Source: Echeneis naucrates (taxonomy: Eukaryota; Chordata; Actinopteri; Carangiformes; Echeneidae). Taken from it: a DNA stretch of 64,000 nucleotides. Every line of letters starts with the position of its first letter. The stretch's first letter is position 1. The notes beneath the pieces were generated by a model, which did not search any database, was not told the origin of the DNA, and worked only from the letters and a program-made list of their open reading frames with translations. The stretch covers positions 498,501 to 562,500 of the forward strand of contig NW_021780168.1 in assembly GCF_900963305.1 (NCBI RefSeq), given 5' to 3'. The position numbers and the translations under genes were made by a program. Positions 20,615 through 31,532 of the stretch are shown here, in pieces.

Positions 20615-21645
20615 CACATACTGGAAAGCTTCCATGACTCAGCATTCTCCAGACTGGATAGTTTTCTCCTCAAAGGACAGAGCACCTTCTTGTTGTGAGG
20701 AAGCACAGCCACTCTTTTTCGCAGAGTTCACTGAGGGGATTATACTGCAGACAAACCTGGAGGGGAAGCGTGTGTTTGGGGACATCTGGAGAGAATTGGA
20801 CCTGGTAGGACCCTCCAAGCCTACTTGGGTCTGAAAAGAGACAACAAAACAAGCCTGAGATGCTGCAAATGTGATGTCTATGTTTGTAAGGCCCACTCTG
20901 ACATGAGTGTCAAATGCCACTCATGTGCATGAATTCACATACACACACAACTTCATGTTGAGGAGTTATGTCTCTGGTTATCTATTTCTTTTTTGTGTTG
21001 TCTCTGATTGTAGCGCACAAACTTTCTTTAAGTGACAGAGGTAGACACTGAGACAGCCACTGACTTTCACACCTACAGGCCATTTAGACTCACCATGAAA
21101 GCCAACATCAGAAAATGAACTACAACTGTGCCTCTTCCCAATAACACTGAACAGGGTAACAATATTAACTACAGCTGCACATTCAACAAGGACAGAAAAT
21201 GGAAGAAGAGCATCTGTACATGAGGCCTTTTCTGACCGTGGTCCTCAGAACAAATGTCCATCCCTCTTGAACTGAAGAATCTGGAGTCATGCAGCATTTG
21301 TTCATCAAGGCTTTTTGAACCTTCCTTCTCTCAGCTGGTGTCCATCCATCCAGCGTACCACAGAGCAGGAAGAATAAAAGAAAGCACAAATAAATGAATT
21401 CCACACATACAGTAACAGCACAATGCTGGAAACTAATCGGTAAACTGTTACAAAGGAAATGACCAGTCTGCAGTCTTTGCTCTGATCATTGTAACTTTGT
21501 GTTATTGTTGTAACTGATAAGTTAAGCTGCACTTCTAATGACCACCAGGGGGCAGTTCCACTGGTTGGAAGAAGACTTCAGACTGCATTGAAGTATATGG
21601 AGAGAACAACACCAAGTTCTGAGATGCTGCTTGTGGCCAGTATGG
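20615..21645. repeat. Segment partly duplicated at 56565-56860
   Basis: Positions 20997-21120 and 21488-21645 match 56565-56670 and 56717-56860. In the other copy the match runs into tRNA-Ile(AAT); here it stops after the first 13 bases of that tRNA's 3' end (TGGCCAGTATGGG). Confidence 0.65.
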
Positions 21646-24600
21646 GCTGTTGATTCATTTCTGCAAAAGTGTTTCTCTTTGGGGTTGTCCTGCTTGGAAT
21701 TTTGACAAAATATTTTATTTGTTTCTTGAAATCAGCTGAATTCACAAATTTGTCATCAACATTTCCTGAACTGAAGCACAGACTTGTGATGTGAGATGTG
21801 GTTGGAATTGAAACTTTCTGCTGAAGGAGGACAGGGTGCATGTCGGAGCAGTTTCATTTTAGTTTAAGATTAGTCAGGTGAGTAAAATAAGATAAGAAAA
21901 GTCTGAAAGAGAGTCCATTGCAACGGTGGCACAAAGATTAATCTGAAACAAAGGCTTTATGTGACTTGGTGGATTCAGTGAGAGACACTGATGATTATTT
22001 TCTGCATCAGTGCTTCTCTTTGGAGTTGTTCTTGTTCAATGGTCAACAAAAAAAAGATGAAGATTGCCATTTACTTAGATTCTTCTATGCAATCAGCTGA
22101 CTGCATGAATTCATCCCCAACATTAACCAAACTGAAGCACAGCTCTGTGTTCTGAGAGCAGTACGTGATATTTGTTGGGGCAGAGTTGGTGATTTCATAA
22201 GTCAATCACAAGGACAGCAAGTTTTATCAGTTTTTGGGGGATGGGGGTCAAGAAAGTAGTTTGAAAGTCATGATTCATGAAGATTCGTGACTCACGCTGC
22301 TGTGTCCTGGTATGAAGCACAGTGGTTCTGTCAATGTGTCCTTTCTTTCTTCTTACCTTGACTGTTGGATTAAGTAATAGCTACTTCTTGGGGGAAAAGT
22401 TTGTGACCTCTAAATAATTTTTTGAGGTCTCAAATTTTACCTTAACTATTTCTACTGTTCTCTGCAGTCATGGTCATTCTCAACTGTACATATATTCTTA
22501 CTGGCTCCTTTTGTAAATATAGAGTAGAGAATATAGAGTTGGTGATTTCAAATGTTGTTCATTCCGTCCAAGGATTAATCAGGACAGAGAGTTTATTCAA
22601 CAAAAAAAAAAGTGTTGGTTGGAATAAAAACAACAACAAAGATGGCCATTTTGAAAAGATTTGTTCAGATCAGCTGCAGCAACACTAATCACCAGAGTTA
22701 ACAGTCCTCTCACCATATGCTAACGGTCCTCATGAATTTCAGAGGATCGTTGTCTGTTCCTGATGGACTAAATGTGTTCTTCATTACAAACCATTACCAA
22801 GACCATTGAAACCGCCCGAACAAAGTAGGCAGGGAGCTGTGGGAGTGGTTTCATTCAGGTAGAAGATGGGCAAAATCCTGAAAGGGAGTCCATTGGAACT
22901 GACACAACAAGGAAGTGGCTGCAAAGACTCTTTGGAGGAGAACATGTGAGGTAAAAATTAGAGGTTAATGTGACTTCTATTCTCTTTGCTCTCTTTTCCC
23001 CTTTTGGGGTTAATTTACAAAAATGACATTAATTCTTGAAGCCATGTTTTCTTCAGCTCTAACTCGGATCACTCCAATCAGAGGCATTGATGAATCCTTT
23101 GTACATAAGTGCTTCTCTTTGGGGTTGTCCTGGATTGAATTAAAACCAGTTTTGATAGATTTCTTCAGATCAGCTAAGTGAGTGAATTTGTCATGAACAT
23201 TTCCCGAACTGAAGCACAGACTTGTATTCTGAGAGCAGTAAGTGCTGTCAAAAAGTGATTTCAAAAGTTAATCACAAGTACATGAGGTTCTATCAATTTT
23301 GGGGTGGTGGAGGTTAAGGAAGTAGTTTGAAAGTCACAAATGTTACCTTAACCTGAGCACTGACTTGACTGTTGAATTCAGTAAGTGCTACTTGTTGGGG
23401 CAGTGCTGACTGACAAAGACATCTTAGAATGCATCACTGATCATTTAAATTAGAAAGACTGATGTGCTTCTCTTTGGGGTTGTCCTGGACGGAATTAAAA
23501 CCAGTTTTGATAATTTTCTTAAAGGCAGCTGAATTTGTCATCAACCTTTCCTGAACCGACACACAGACTTGTGTTCTGAAAGTAGTACATGCTCTTTGTT
23601 GGTGCTGTGTCAATGTAAAACAAAAATTTGAATCTCTAATTTTGGTTGAAATTGGTTGGAAAACAAAAAAAAAGAAGATTGCCATTTTGAACGGATTTGG
23701 TCAGATCAGCTGCAGCAACACTACCCTAATAACCAATCACCACAGTTAGCTGCCCTCTCACCATATGCTAAAGGACCTCATGAATTTAAGAGGATTGTTG
23801 TCTGTTCCTGATATGAACCATTACCAAGACCACTGAAACTGTCTCAACAAAGTAGACAGGGAGCTGTGGGAGTGGTTTCATTCAGACACAACAGGGAAGT
23901 GGCTGCAAGACTCTTTGGGGGAGATCATGTGTGAGCTATTTAACCCGGATCACTCCAATCAGAGACACTGATGAAGTATTTGTGCATAAGTGCTTCTCTT
24001 TGGGGTTGTCCTGGTTGGAATTTGGACAAAAATGATGAGCGATGTCATTCCTTCTTCGTCAATCACCACAACCGCAACTGCTATCAATGATGTGGGGGTG
24101 AGGGTTAAGAAAGTAGTTTGAAAGTCACAAATGTTACCTTAACTTGAGCACTGACTTGACTGTTGAATTCAGTAAGTGCTACTTGTTGGGGCAGCACTAA
24201 CTGACAAACACAACGGGAGGTTTGGGAGCCATTTCTTCTTAGAATCTAACTCTGATCATTTCAATCAGAGACACAGATGACTCTTCTGCACAACATCTCT
24301 TCTTTGGGGTTGTCCTGGTTGGAATATTGAGGAAAAAGTAGTTAGCAGGATTAGTTGTGTAATGTATTAATTTGTCATCAGCATTTCCCCAACTGAAGCA
24401 CAGACTTGTGTTCTGAGAGCAGTAAGTGCTATTAGTTGGGGTAGTGTTGGTGATTTCAGAAGTTTTCCTTCCTTTACCCATTTCCTATTAGATTCTTCTT
24501 AGAATCTAACTCAGATCACCTCAATAAGAAACACTGATGAATTCTTTGTGCACAAGTTCTTCTCTTTGGGGATTTCCTGGTTAGAGTTTCAACAAAATGA

Positions 24601-25040
24601 TGCAGATTCCCATTTTGAACAGATTTCTCCTGATCAATTGAAGCAACACTACCCTAATCAGTAATCACCAGAGTTAGGTCAGAATGAAAGCTTAATGACT
24701 TAGCCAATTCAATGATAGACATTGATGATTATTTTCTGCATGGATATTTCTATTTTCTATGCTTTTTCCCCTTTCAGTTCCTGGTCTTTCAGTGTTGGAG
24801 CCATGCTTTCTTCTAACTCTGATCTCTCCAATGAGACACACTGATGAATTTTTGTGCATAAGTGCTTCTGGATTCCTCTGGATGGAATTTGGACAAAAGT
24901 TATAACCAGTTTCAGTAGATTTCTTGAGATCATGAATTTGTCATCGACATTTCCCAAACTGAAACACAGACTTGTGTTCTGGGAGCAGTGAGTGCTGTTT
25001 GTTGGGGTAATGTTGATGATTTCAAAAGTCAATCAAAGAG
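21646..25040. repeat. Degenerate tandem array, unknown family
   Basis: At least eight diverged copies of a basic unit of roughly 300-350 bases, marked by CTCTTTGGGGTTGTCCTGG at about 21671, 22011, 23111, 23465, 23991, 24296, 24557 and 24861, and by TTCTGAGAGCAGTAAGTGCT near 22150, 23222, 23568, 24407 and 24970. A second module (22630-22920 and 23670-23900) alternates with it. Read on the minus strand, several copies give related peptides containing YCSQNTSLCFSSGNVDDKF, but frames break repeatedly and no start or domain is recognised. Most likely non-coding repeat. Confidence 0.65.
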
Positions 25041-25051
25041 AGCTGAAGACT

Positions 25052-25132
25052 GACAAGGAAGAAATTCAAACCCATATTTGCAAAGGACAACGGATTAGCA
25101 TTCCATCACCTTCACCACTTGGCACTTCATGA
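25052..25132 (-). pseudogene. tRNA-Ser(GCT), degenerate
   Basis: Inverted paralogue of 2572-2653, sharing its altered acceptor and its outer flank. GCT anticodon is present; T-arm GGGTTTGAATTTC is mutated. Confidence 0.65.
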
Positions 25133-25688
25133 TGTTTTCTGGCTGTTGTAAAGTGACAATGCCGTCTGAGCATGGTCTGGTCTCAGCAGTGGTGGATAAC
25201 TGGTGAGGGAGTGAGTGGTTCAATCAAGTGGTTCCAATCATCATCAAAGTGTATTAATTAAATGTTCCTAAACTTCTATTAAAGGCAGCATTATTGCAGC
25301 AGGCAGCACTCTATGGTGGAGGTCATGAGAAAAAGTGGGAGGAGTCTTTGATCTCTGTGATGTCATTAGAACCTTTGTGACATCACAGAATCAGCATCTC
25401 CTTTGATGGTTACTGATGGAACAGGAAAAGGTCAGATCCTGATATAATCTTGTGAATCCACAAGTATGTCTTTCTTTGTTTGTGTACCAACAGCTTGAGC
25501 TCTGGAACATTTCATTAAAGAATACATTTTGATGATGGTTGGAAATGTCTGTTTATAGTTTATCACTTGTTAGGATCCCTGTTAGCTGTCAATGAGGCAG
25601 CAGCTACTCTTCCTGGGGTCCAAATGAAAATGCACATCTGCTGTCAAACAGGTTCAGGTAGATGCAGAGTCCTACATTAAAACAATGT
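25133..25688. repeat. Spacer of cassette repeats
   Basis: Positions 25133-25225 are the inverted copy of 2480-2571. Positions 25318-25430 belong to the GGAGGAGTCTTTGAT block. Positions 25435-25510 are the inverted copy of part of 4540-4620. Nothing coding is seen. Confidence 0.6.
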
Positions 25689-25762
25689 AGGACTGTGGCT
25701 TAGCTGGTCAAAGCACCTGTCTCGTAAACAGGAGATCCTGGGTTGCAATCCCAGCAGTGTCT
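25689..25762 (+). tRNA. tRNA-Thr(CGT)
   Basis: GACTGTGGCTTAGCTGGTCA, anticodon CGT and CCTGGGTTGCAATCCCAG fit tRNA-Thr. The T-loop has GTTGCAA instead of GTTCGAA and there is no T-run close downstream, so function is doubtful. Confidence 0.75.
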
Positions 25763-25800
25763 CATTCATAATGTCATGTTGTAGATAGGAAACACTTACA

Positions 25801-25838
25801 CATGGGAAGTGCACGTTCTACCGCTGACCTACATCCCC
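25801..25838 (-). pseudogene. tRNA-Ala 5' half
   Basis: Minus strand reads GGGGATGTAGGTCAGCGGTAG then degenerates in the anticodon arm. Flanks resemble 61560-61640. Confidence 0.55.
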
Positions 25839-26150
25839 TGCATGGTCTGGCAGCATTAGCTAACCAGATAGCTTCTGAGCTCCTGCAACACCGATCTGTC
25901 TGATGAAGCCTTCTGGATGAGATGAGGACATTGATGATGCTGCTGAATTTAGGTCACCAGCACTTATGTCAACAGTCAGAGCTCCATACACAATAAGAGT
26001 ACTGAAGAAAAATACTTTAAACATGAGCTCTGTGTCACATTCATGCAGCTTGTGTAGAAAAAGTTCATTCCATCAGAATGAACCTTCACCTGTTAAGGTA
26101 ACAGTTTGGTAACAGTCAAAGCTCCATGCACAACAACAGCTAAAGTCTTG

Positions 26151-26223
26151 TGGAGAATGTGGGCATCAATACCACTACCTCTCACATGCTAAGTGAGCGC
26201 TGTACTGTTTGAGCTCATTCCCC
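26151..26223 (-). tRNA. tRNA-Ala(AGC)
   Basis: 73 bases: GGGGAATGAGCTCAAACAG, anticodon AGC in CTTAGCATGTG, and 3' CCACATTCTCCA pairing with the 5' strand. The T-stem has one mismatch (GTGGTATTGATGCCCAC). Possibly active, but no near T-run. Confidence 0.75.
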
Positions 26224-26384
26224 TGTGCTAAAATCACCCATCAAAGTGAGTATGCAAAGACTGCCTGATTAGATCGCACACAAATTTCTCACATGGGTGA
26301 GGTGGACCAAAACCAGGTTGTTTCCAATTTCCAAGGTCAGAGTAGCAACATTTCTACATCAGGACTTTTTCACTGGAAAGCTTC

Positions 26385-26456
26385 AGGTTTCAGTGAGATT
26401 TGAACGCAGATCGCTGGATTCAGACATCAGCGTGCTAACCATTACACCATGTAACC
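26385..26456 (-). tRNA. tRNA-Gln(CTG), degenerate
   Basis: GGTTACATGGTGTAATGGTT, anticodon CTG and 3' CTGAAACCT match tRNA-Gln. The 5' side of the anticodon stem no longer pairs and the T-arm is altered. Confidence 0.7.
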
Positions 26457-26708
26457 TGACTTTGGATCAGAAGGCTGTGGGTTGGAGTCCCTTTGTGGTT
26501 GGTCAGAGGTGTATTACAGGTGAAGGGAATAAACAATTTGAAATTTACTAAATATCTTTTTATCTCTCATTTCGGCTTGAAACAATGCCTGTTATAAAAG
26601 GCATTCATGTGGGAGACATAGAATCACTCATGTGTTACACTAAGTGACTTGAACTCCATAATTAAAAAACAAAGCTCAGGGATTGTCTTTGAAAGGACCC
26701 ACAACAGC

Positions 26709-26781
26709 TGCTGAAACCTGGGATTGAAACAGGGACCTTTAAATCTTCAATCTAACGCTCTCCCAAATGAGCTATTTCAGC
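26709..26781 (-). tRNA. tRNA-Phe(GAA)
   Basis: 73-base full-length tRNA-Phe with GAGAGCGTTAGATTGAAGA, anticodon GAA, and paired acceptors GCTGAAA/TTTCAGC. The T-loop reads GTTTCAATCC (one change from GTTCGATCC type). Better preserved than its paralogue at 288. Confidence 0.8.
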
Positions 26782-26973
26782 ACAGCGCACAGTGGAAATG
26801 ACATTATTGCTTCCATGACCTGGAAGTGGAACTAAAGGTGTGTCCCTATCACCGGCCTTGATAATGATAACTGAGCACCAGTGAGTGCTCTGATCCTCTT
26901 AGATGAGTCCTAACAACAGCAGTCAGCTGTGTCTCTCCCTAAATGGGAAACTTGGTCCATAAAAGGAAGTAAA

Positions 26974-27055
26974 AGTTGTTGGCAGGATTCAAACCTGCAC
27001 AGGGAAACCCCAATGGATTTCTAGTCCATCGCCTTAACCACTCGGCCACAACAAC
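26974..27055 (-). tRNA. tRNA-Ser(AGA)
   Basis: GTTGTTGTGGCCGAGTGG, AGA anticodon, GGGGTTTCCCTG variable arm, T-arm GGTTTGAATCC and paired acceptor. TTTT begins directly after the 3' end. It looks the most intact of the Ser(AGA) copies. Confidence 0.83.
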
Positions 27056-27079
27056 CAAGGTGACCAAGGCCCTCTCGAA

Positions 27080-27622
27080 AGCAGCATATTTGATTGATTG
27101 TTTTACCAACCTGAAGGTGATCAGTGTTTATAGCTCATAACCTGATCACAGATCAATAGTCAGCCATTGGAAGACGCTCTGAAACTTTCTTCTGCAGTCA
27201 GAACTCATCCACCTTCAGACTGGACATCTTCTGACTGTAGAACTGGAGCTTTTTATACATCTCACTGCAGCACAATAAAGTCCTCTGTGAGTATTGTGTG
27301 TCCAACAGTGTACATGACATCTGAGCAGCAATACTTCCACCTGCTGGAGATTTATTGTTACTACAGCTATAAAATAAATCTATCAGAGCATGAACTCAGT
27401 CTGTAGAATCCAGAAGATTAATGACACACTTTGTCCTGCTGTTATGGAATCAAATCCTACTTTAGGTTTTCTGTATATTAAACTAATGAGCACTGTTGGG
27501 GATCAAACAGAAAAGGACAAAGGTATGAAAGAAGTTTTTTTTTTCCTTTTAATTAAAAGAAACAATGTCACAACAATTAAAAATGTAAATCATTAGGAAA
27601 TATAACTCTAAAATTGACAATT
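27080..27622. repeat. Inverted duplicate of 7755-8285
   Basis: Same content as the block at 7755-8285 on the opposite strand, including the TTG-initiated open frame of about 80 codons. Differences are scattered substitutions and short indels. Confidence 0.7.
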
Positions 27623-29473
27623 GTAGCCCCTATTTAAGAAAGGTCAACTAAGCATAAGGAGACTGAAGCTTAAACATACATGAACAGAACATACCTGACT
27701 CACAAATGGCACACTGGGGTTTTTAACCAATGGACTAATACTTCTTTAAACTCACGGGACAAGAGTGTTTCATTTAACTAGACATAAGTAAGTGAAAAAA
27801 ACTATCAATCAAACTAAACAGAAGTTAAAAACCTGCTCCCTGCTCTTCCTCCACCAATACTCTGCTCCACATCAAATGAAAAATAACATGAAACCAAATT
27901 TCCCTGTTGGGGAGCTACAGAGGATGTTGGAGAATCTCTGCAATCTGCACAACATTAAAATATGACAGTGTTATAGTTGGCTTTGTTTAAAGACAGCATG
28001 TATCCTTACTCTGTACTTTTCCACTGAACCTAAGTTTCTGTTTTTCACCTGTCCACTGTGCTCCTGTTACACAGTTTGTGTCCTTGAAGGTCCAGAATTA
28101 TAAGATAACATTTATAGAACTGGTCTACAGACCTGGAGGAGGATGAAACCGTTCTATCTATTCAGCTACAGTCGGTCTGTTACAGTAGATAAACACCCAC
28201 AACAACACTCACACACATTGTTTAACACATTCTAAGAACAAGTCATGGACAGTGGTTGGCCTGTCCATGACCCTGCTAACTGGCCAGTTATATTCGGTTA
28301 AGTTTGTGGGTTCATCAAAACCATCCTCTGCTGTTCTAACACACGGGATGTCCCATCATGAGACATGAGTTTTTCATCAGCACTGATTAACAGGAAAACA
28401 TGGAGAATGTTGTCTGTCATATCTATAATATTGATCGTTGTAACCTACAGCTGATGAAAACCCAAAAATAGTTTACTGACAGCTGCTGGGATTCAAACAC
28501 AGGCTGCTTTAACCAGCCAACATACACAACCTTTATCTGCATTGAAATCATTCAGCCTGTTACCGGCTCAAATCCACAGCACTGTACTCAGCTGTTTTTG
28601 CTGGATAGTATCTGGTTTGACAGACTAGACAGACAAAGTCAAGTGAGTGCACAGATTCAGCAAGATATGCACACATACTGGAATTTATAATAGAGCTAAA
28701 TGAATGCATTTTGCGATGTGATGCTAAAAAACATGTAATAATAGTAGTAATAATAATAATTATTATTATTATTATATTTAATGATGTGTTCATTTATAAT
28801 AGCAGATACATTCTGTTTTTTCTATGCTTTATTTATTTAAAGGTTTTTGTTTCTGTGGACTGCTGAGATCTGTCTGTCTAATAAATTTAACTTCCAGTGC
28901 TAATAAAGAAACTATTCATGGCCTTACTCCTGATTTTCTTGTGGCTCATGACTGAAGGCTGTTTAGGCTTTAAAAACAGAAATAAATGGCTTGCTTTAAA
29001 TCATCTTCTGTTTGGAAAGAACACCATGAAACACTTATGGCAGACTTGGTCTGTTCTGAACTTCTGAGTGTGTTGACAGGACGCTTGGGGCTGTTTATGT
29101 CAGCGGGCTGACATGAACTACATGACCACCTCGCGGCGAGATCGGGACTCTTCTCTCTCTGGGACACTGGATCTGTCTGTCTGTATCATGTCAGAAACTC
29201 TGAAACACTCCGAACTTCTTTAAAACACAGTGGATTTACTGATATGAAAGTGTCCAGCAGTCCATGATGGATCATTATAGAAAGATATCAACTTTAATGC
29301 AAATATATTGTTGGATATAGAAATTCAAAGAATTCTCTGTATCACTTAAGATGTTGCCGAACATATTGATAATTGTGTCACAGAGACAGGTGAGGGACAA
29401 GTTCTGTGATAATTCTGTTCAAACTGCTCTAATTTGTTGCCAGATTGGGCTTCTTTTGATGACACAAGCTAAT
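27623..29473. other. Spacer, mostly unrecognised
   Basis: A (TAA)n/(TTA)n palindromic microsatellite lies near 28738-28775. Positions 29135-29330 recur at 37608-37690 and 57085-57240. A tRNA-Thr-like deleted remnant may lie at 28482-28528 (minus). Otherwise nothing recognised. Confidence 0.45.
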
Positions 29474-29545
29474 GGCTTGTTGGTCTAGGGGGGTGATTCT
29501 TGCTTAGGGTGCGAGAGGTTCCCGGTTCAAAGCCCGTTGTCATGT
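29474..29545 (+). tRNA. tRNA-Pro(AGG), degenerate
   Basis: GGCTTGTTGGTCTAGGGGGG, anticodon AGG and CCGGTTCAAAGCCCG fit tRNA-Pro. The last acceptor bases (TTGTCAT) are mutated. Confidence 0.7.
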
Positions 29546-29555
29546 TGCATAGCAC

Positions 29556-29841
29556 ATTTATCATACAGTAAGACAGTAATGTTTAAGGTGGAATCAGAGA
29601 CATGTTAGAACAAAACAAGAGTGCAGGGAGCTCCATTTAAACTCAAATCTGTGAAAAACTTGTCACATGCCCAAACAAACTCCATATCGCCAAATCCCCC
29701 TCCCCCTCCTGAAACATACACACAAACGGTAACTACACAGAAATAAACATCGGTTGTTGATATTGGCTGTTTTACTCATCGGACTGATGCTGATATGTTA
29801 CAGAATTACCAGCATCAGCTGGTACATTGTGCATGCTGTCT
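29556..29841 (-). repeat. Inverted copy of the 1177-1600 repeat
   Basis: Matches 1233-1590 in reverse, starting near the tRNA-Pro and ending abruptly at about 29841, where NLR coding sequence begins in mid-exon. Confidence 0.7.
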
Positions 29842-30063
29842 GAATGAACTGAATGATGGTTCTCTGGTGGAGGAGATCCAACAGTCCCTGAGATCAGGAC
29901 GTCTCTCCACAGATAAACTGTCTCCTGCTCAATGGTCAGCTCTGGTCTTCATCTTACTGTCATCAGAAAAAGATCTGGACGTGTTTGACCTGAAGAAATA
30001 CTCTGCTTCAGAGGAGGCTCTTCTGAGGCTGCTGCCAGTGGTCAAAGCCTCCAACAAAGTTCT
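29842..30063 (+). CDS. NLR (NLRC3/NLRP-like) exon, 5' truncated
   Basis: The frame reads NELNDGSLVEEIQQSL, LSPAQWSALVFILLSSE and ALLRLLPVVKASNK, the stretch that in fish NLRs lies between the NACHT region and the first LRR. The reading begins at a repeat boundary, so FISNA and NACHT domains are absent from this window. A GT donor follows at 30064. NLR proteins of this group are cytosolic innate immune sensors. Together with the next four exons it is an open 3' gene portion; without its 5' end it is likely a gene fragment. Confidence 0.8.
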
Positions 30064-30166
30064 GTATGTGTATATAAATCAATCTTAATTGAATCTCTTT
30101 ATTTGGTCGGATCCAAAAGAAACATTTTTGTAATTTGTTTCTCTTTTTTTGCTGTTTCCTCCTCAG

Positions 30167-30340
30167 ACTGAGTGGCTGTAACCTCTCAGACAGAAGCTGT
30201 GAAGCTCTGTCCTCAGTCCTCAGCTCCCAGTCCTCTAGTCTGAGAGATCTGGACCTGAGTAACAACAACCTGCAGGATTCAGGAGTGAAGCTGCTGTCTG
30301 CTGGACTGAAGAGTCCACACTGTGAGCTGGAAACTCTCAG
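30167..30340 (+). CDS. NLR LRR exon 1
   Basis: A 174-base leucine-rich repeat exon ([39 protein letters not shown]) after a pyrimidine-rich CAG acceptor and before a GT donor. 174 bases is the usual fish NLR LRR exon length. Phase joins the previous and next exons without a break. Confidence 0.87.
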
Positions 30341-30992
30341 GTCAGAATTCATATTTGTTTTATATACATTTTTATGATTTTTCATAAAATCAGGTGAAAT
30401 GTACTGAGGAGGTTTGTAGATTTAGGAGATTGCCATCAATATAAAAAGCTTCATGCTCCATCATGAATCACTGATTTGGTTCACTACATTGAGAACACAC
30501 TAAGTGAAGTGAACTAAGTGAAACAAATCCAACACACACAAACACACATGTTGCTCAGCCAGCAGGTTCATGCTGGTGTCCTCAACTGTGTCTTTACCCG
30601 TGTGTTTGTGGTTCAGCTGTTGTTTATCTTTGTGTTTTCTCTCATAGTGTTTTATTTGTTCTGCTGATTCTCTAAAATGTGTCAGCTTGTTTAATTTGTG
30701 CAGCTCATGAGTGCTTGTCTTTCCTGCTGCAGTGTCAAACAACCAGATTATATATTATTGACACTTCTGTTCTTTAACTTAATGATTTCCTGGTTAATTA
30801 TAACTGCACTAATGAAAGTGGTCATATTTTTCTGTGCTTTCTGCACAGTCATCATAGTGTCTGTTTATAAGGGTCTTGTAAGGGTCCAGTTAAGTGGAGC
30901 TGACATGATGTTCTACTGGTGTAGAAATTGAAATGCTTTTTATTCAATAACATGTTTTTGGTGTGTGTGTGTGTATGTATGTGTGCATTCAG

Positions 30993-31142
30993 TCTGTCAG
31001 GATGCCTGGTCTCAGAGGAAGGCTGTTCTTTGGCCTCAGCTCTCAGCTCCAACCCCTCCCATCTGAGAGAACTGGACCTGAGCTACAATCATCCAGGAGA
31101 CTCAGGAGTGAAGCTTCTGTCTGCTGGAGTGGACACTCTCAG
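30993..31142 (+). CDS. NLR LRR exon 2
   Basis: Second LRR exon (GCLVSEEGCSLASALSS, LRELDLSYNHPGDSGVKLL), 150 bases, 24 shorter than its neighbour because part of the repeat before the final DTLR is missing. Splice sites and phase are preserved. Confidence 0.82.
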
Positions 31143-31219
31143 GTCTGGACAGCTCTGAGGAACTCTGCTTCATGTTTGATGGTGGATCAAGTTGATCCTG
31201 ACTCTGTTTCTTCCTCCAG

Positions 31220-31266
31220 GGTGGACCATGGTGGACCACAGAGACTGAGACCTGGTCTGAGGAAGT
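31220..31266 (+). CDS. NLR linker exon
   Basis: A 47-base exon (HGGPQRLRPGLRK) that normally links LRRs to the B30.2 domain in fish NLR genes. CAG acceptor and GTGAGT donor are visible. Confidence 0.8.
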
Positions 31267-31532
31267 GTGAGTGTGTTTTCACTTTGATTCATGAAAACTC
31301 AGCTGCTCATGTTTCACTAGATTTTTACATTTCTGACTGAAGTACAAAGATGAGTTTCATTCAGGATCAACACTTCATGTGTTTATTGATGTGGATCTCC
31401 ATCACCCATCATCTTTGACTCCACAGCAGGAAAAAAGCTGAACATTGCTGACATCTTGACTCATGTTCAGTAACTGTTGATTAGTGATGGGTAGATGAGG
31501 CGTCATGAAGCCTTTCAACACATTGCCAATTA

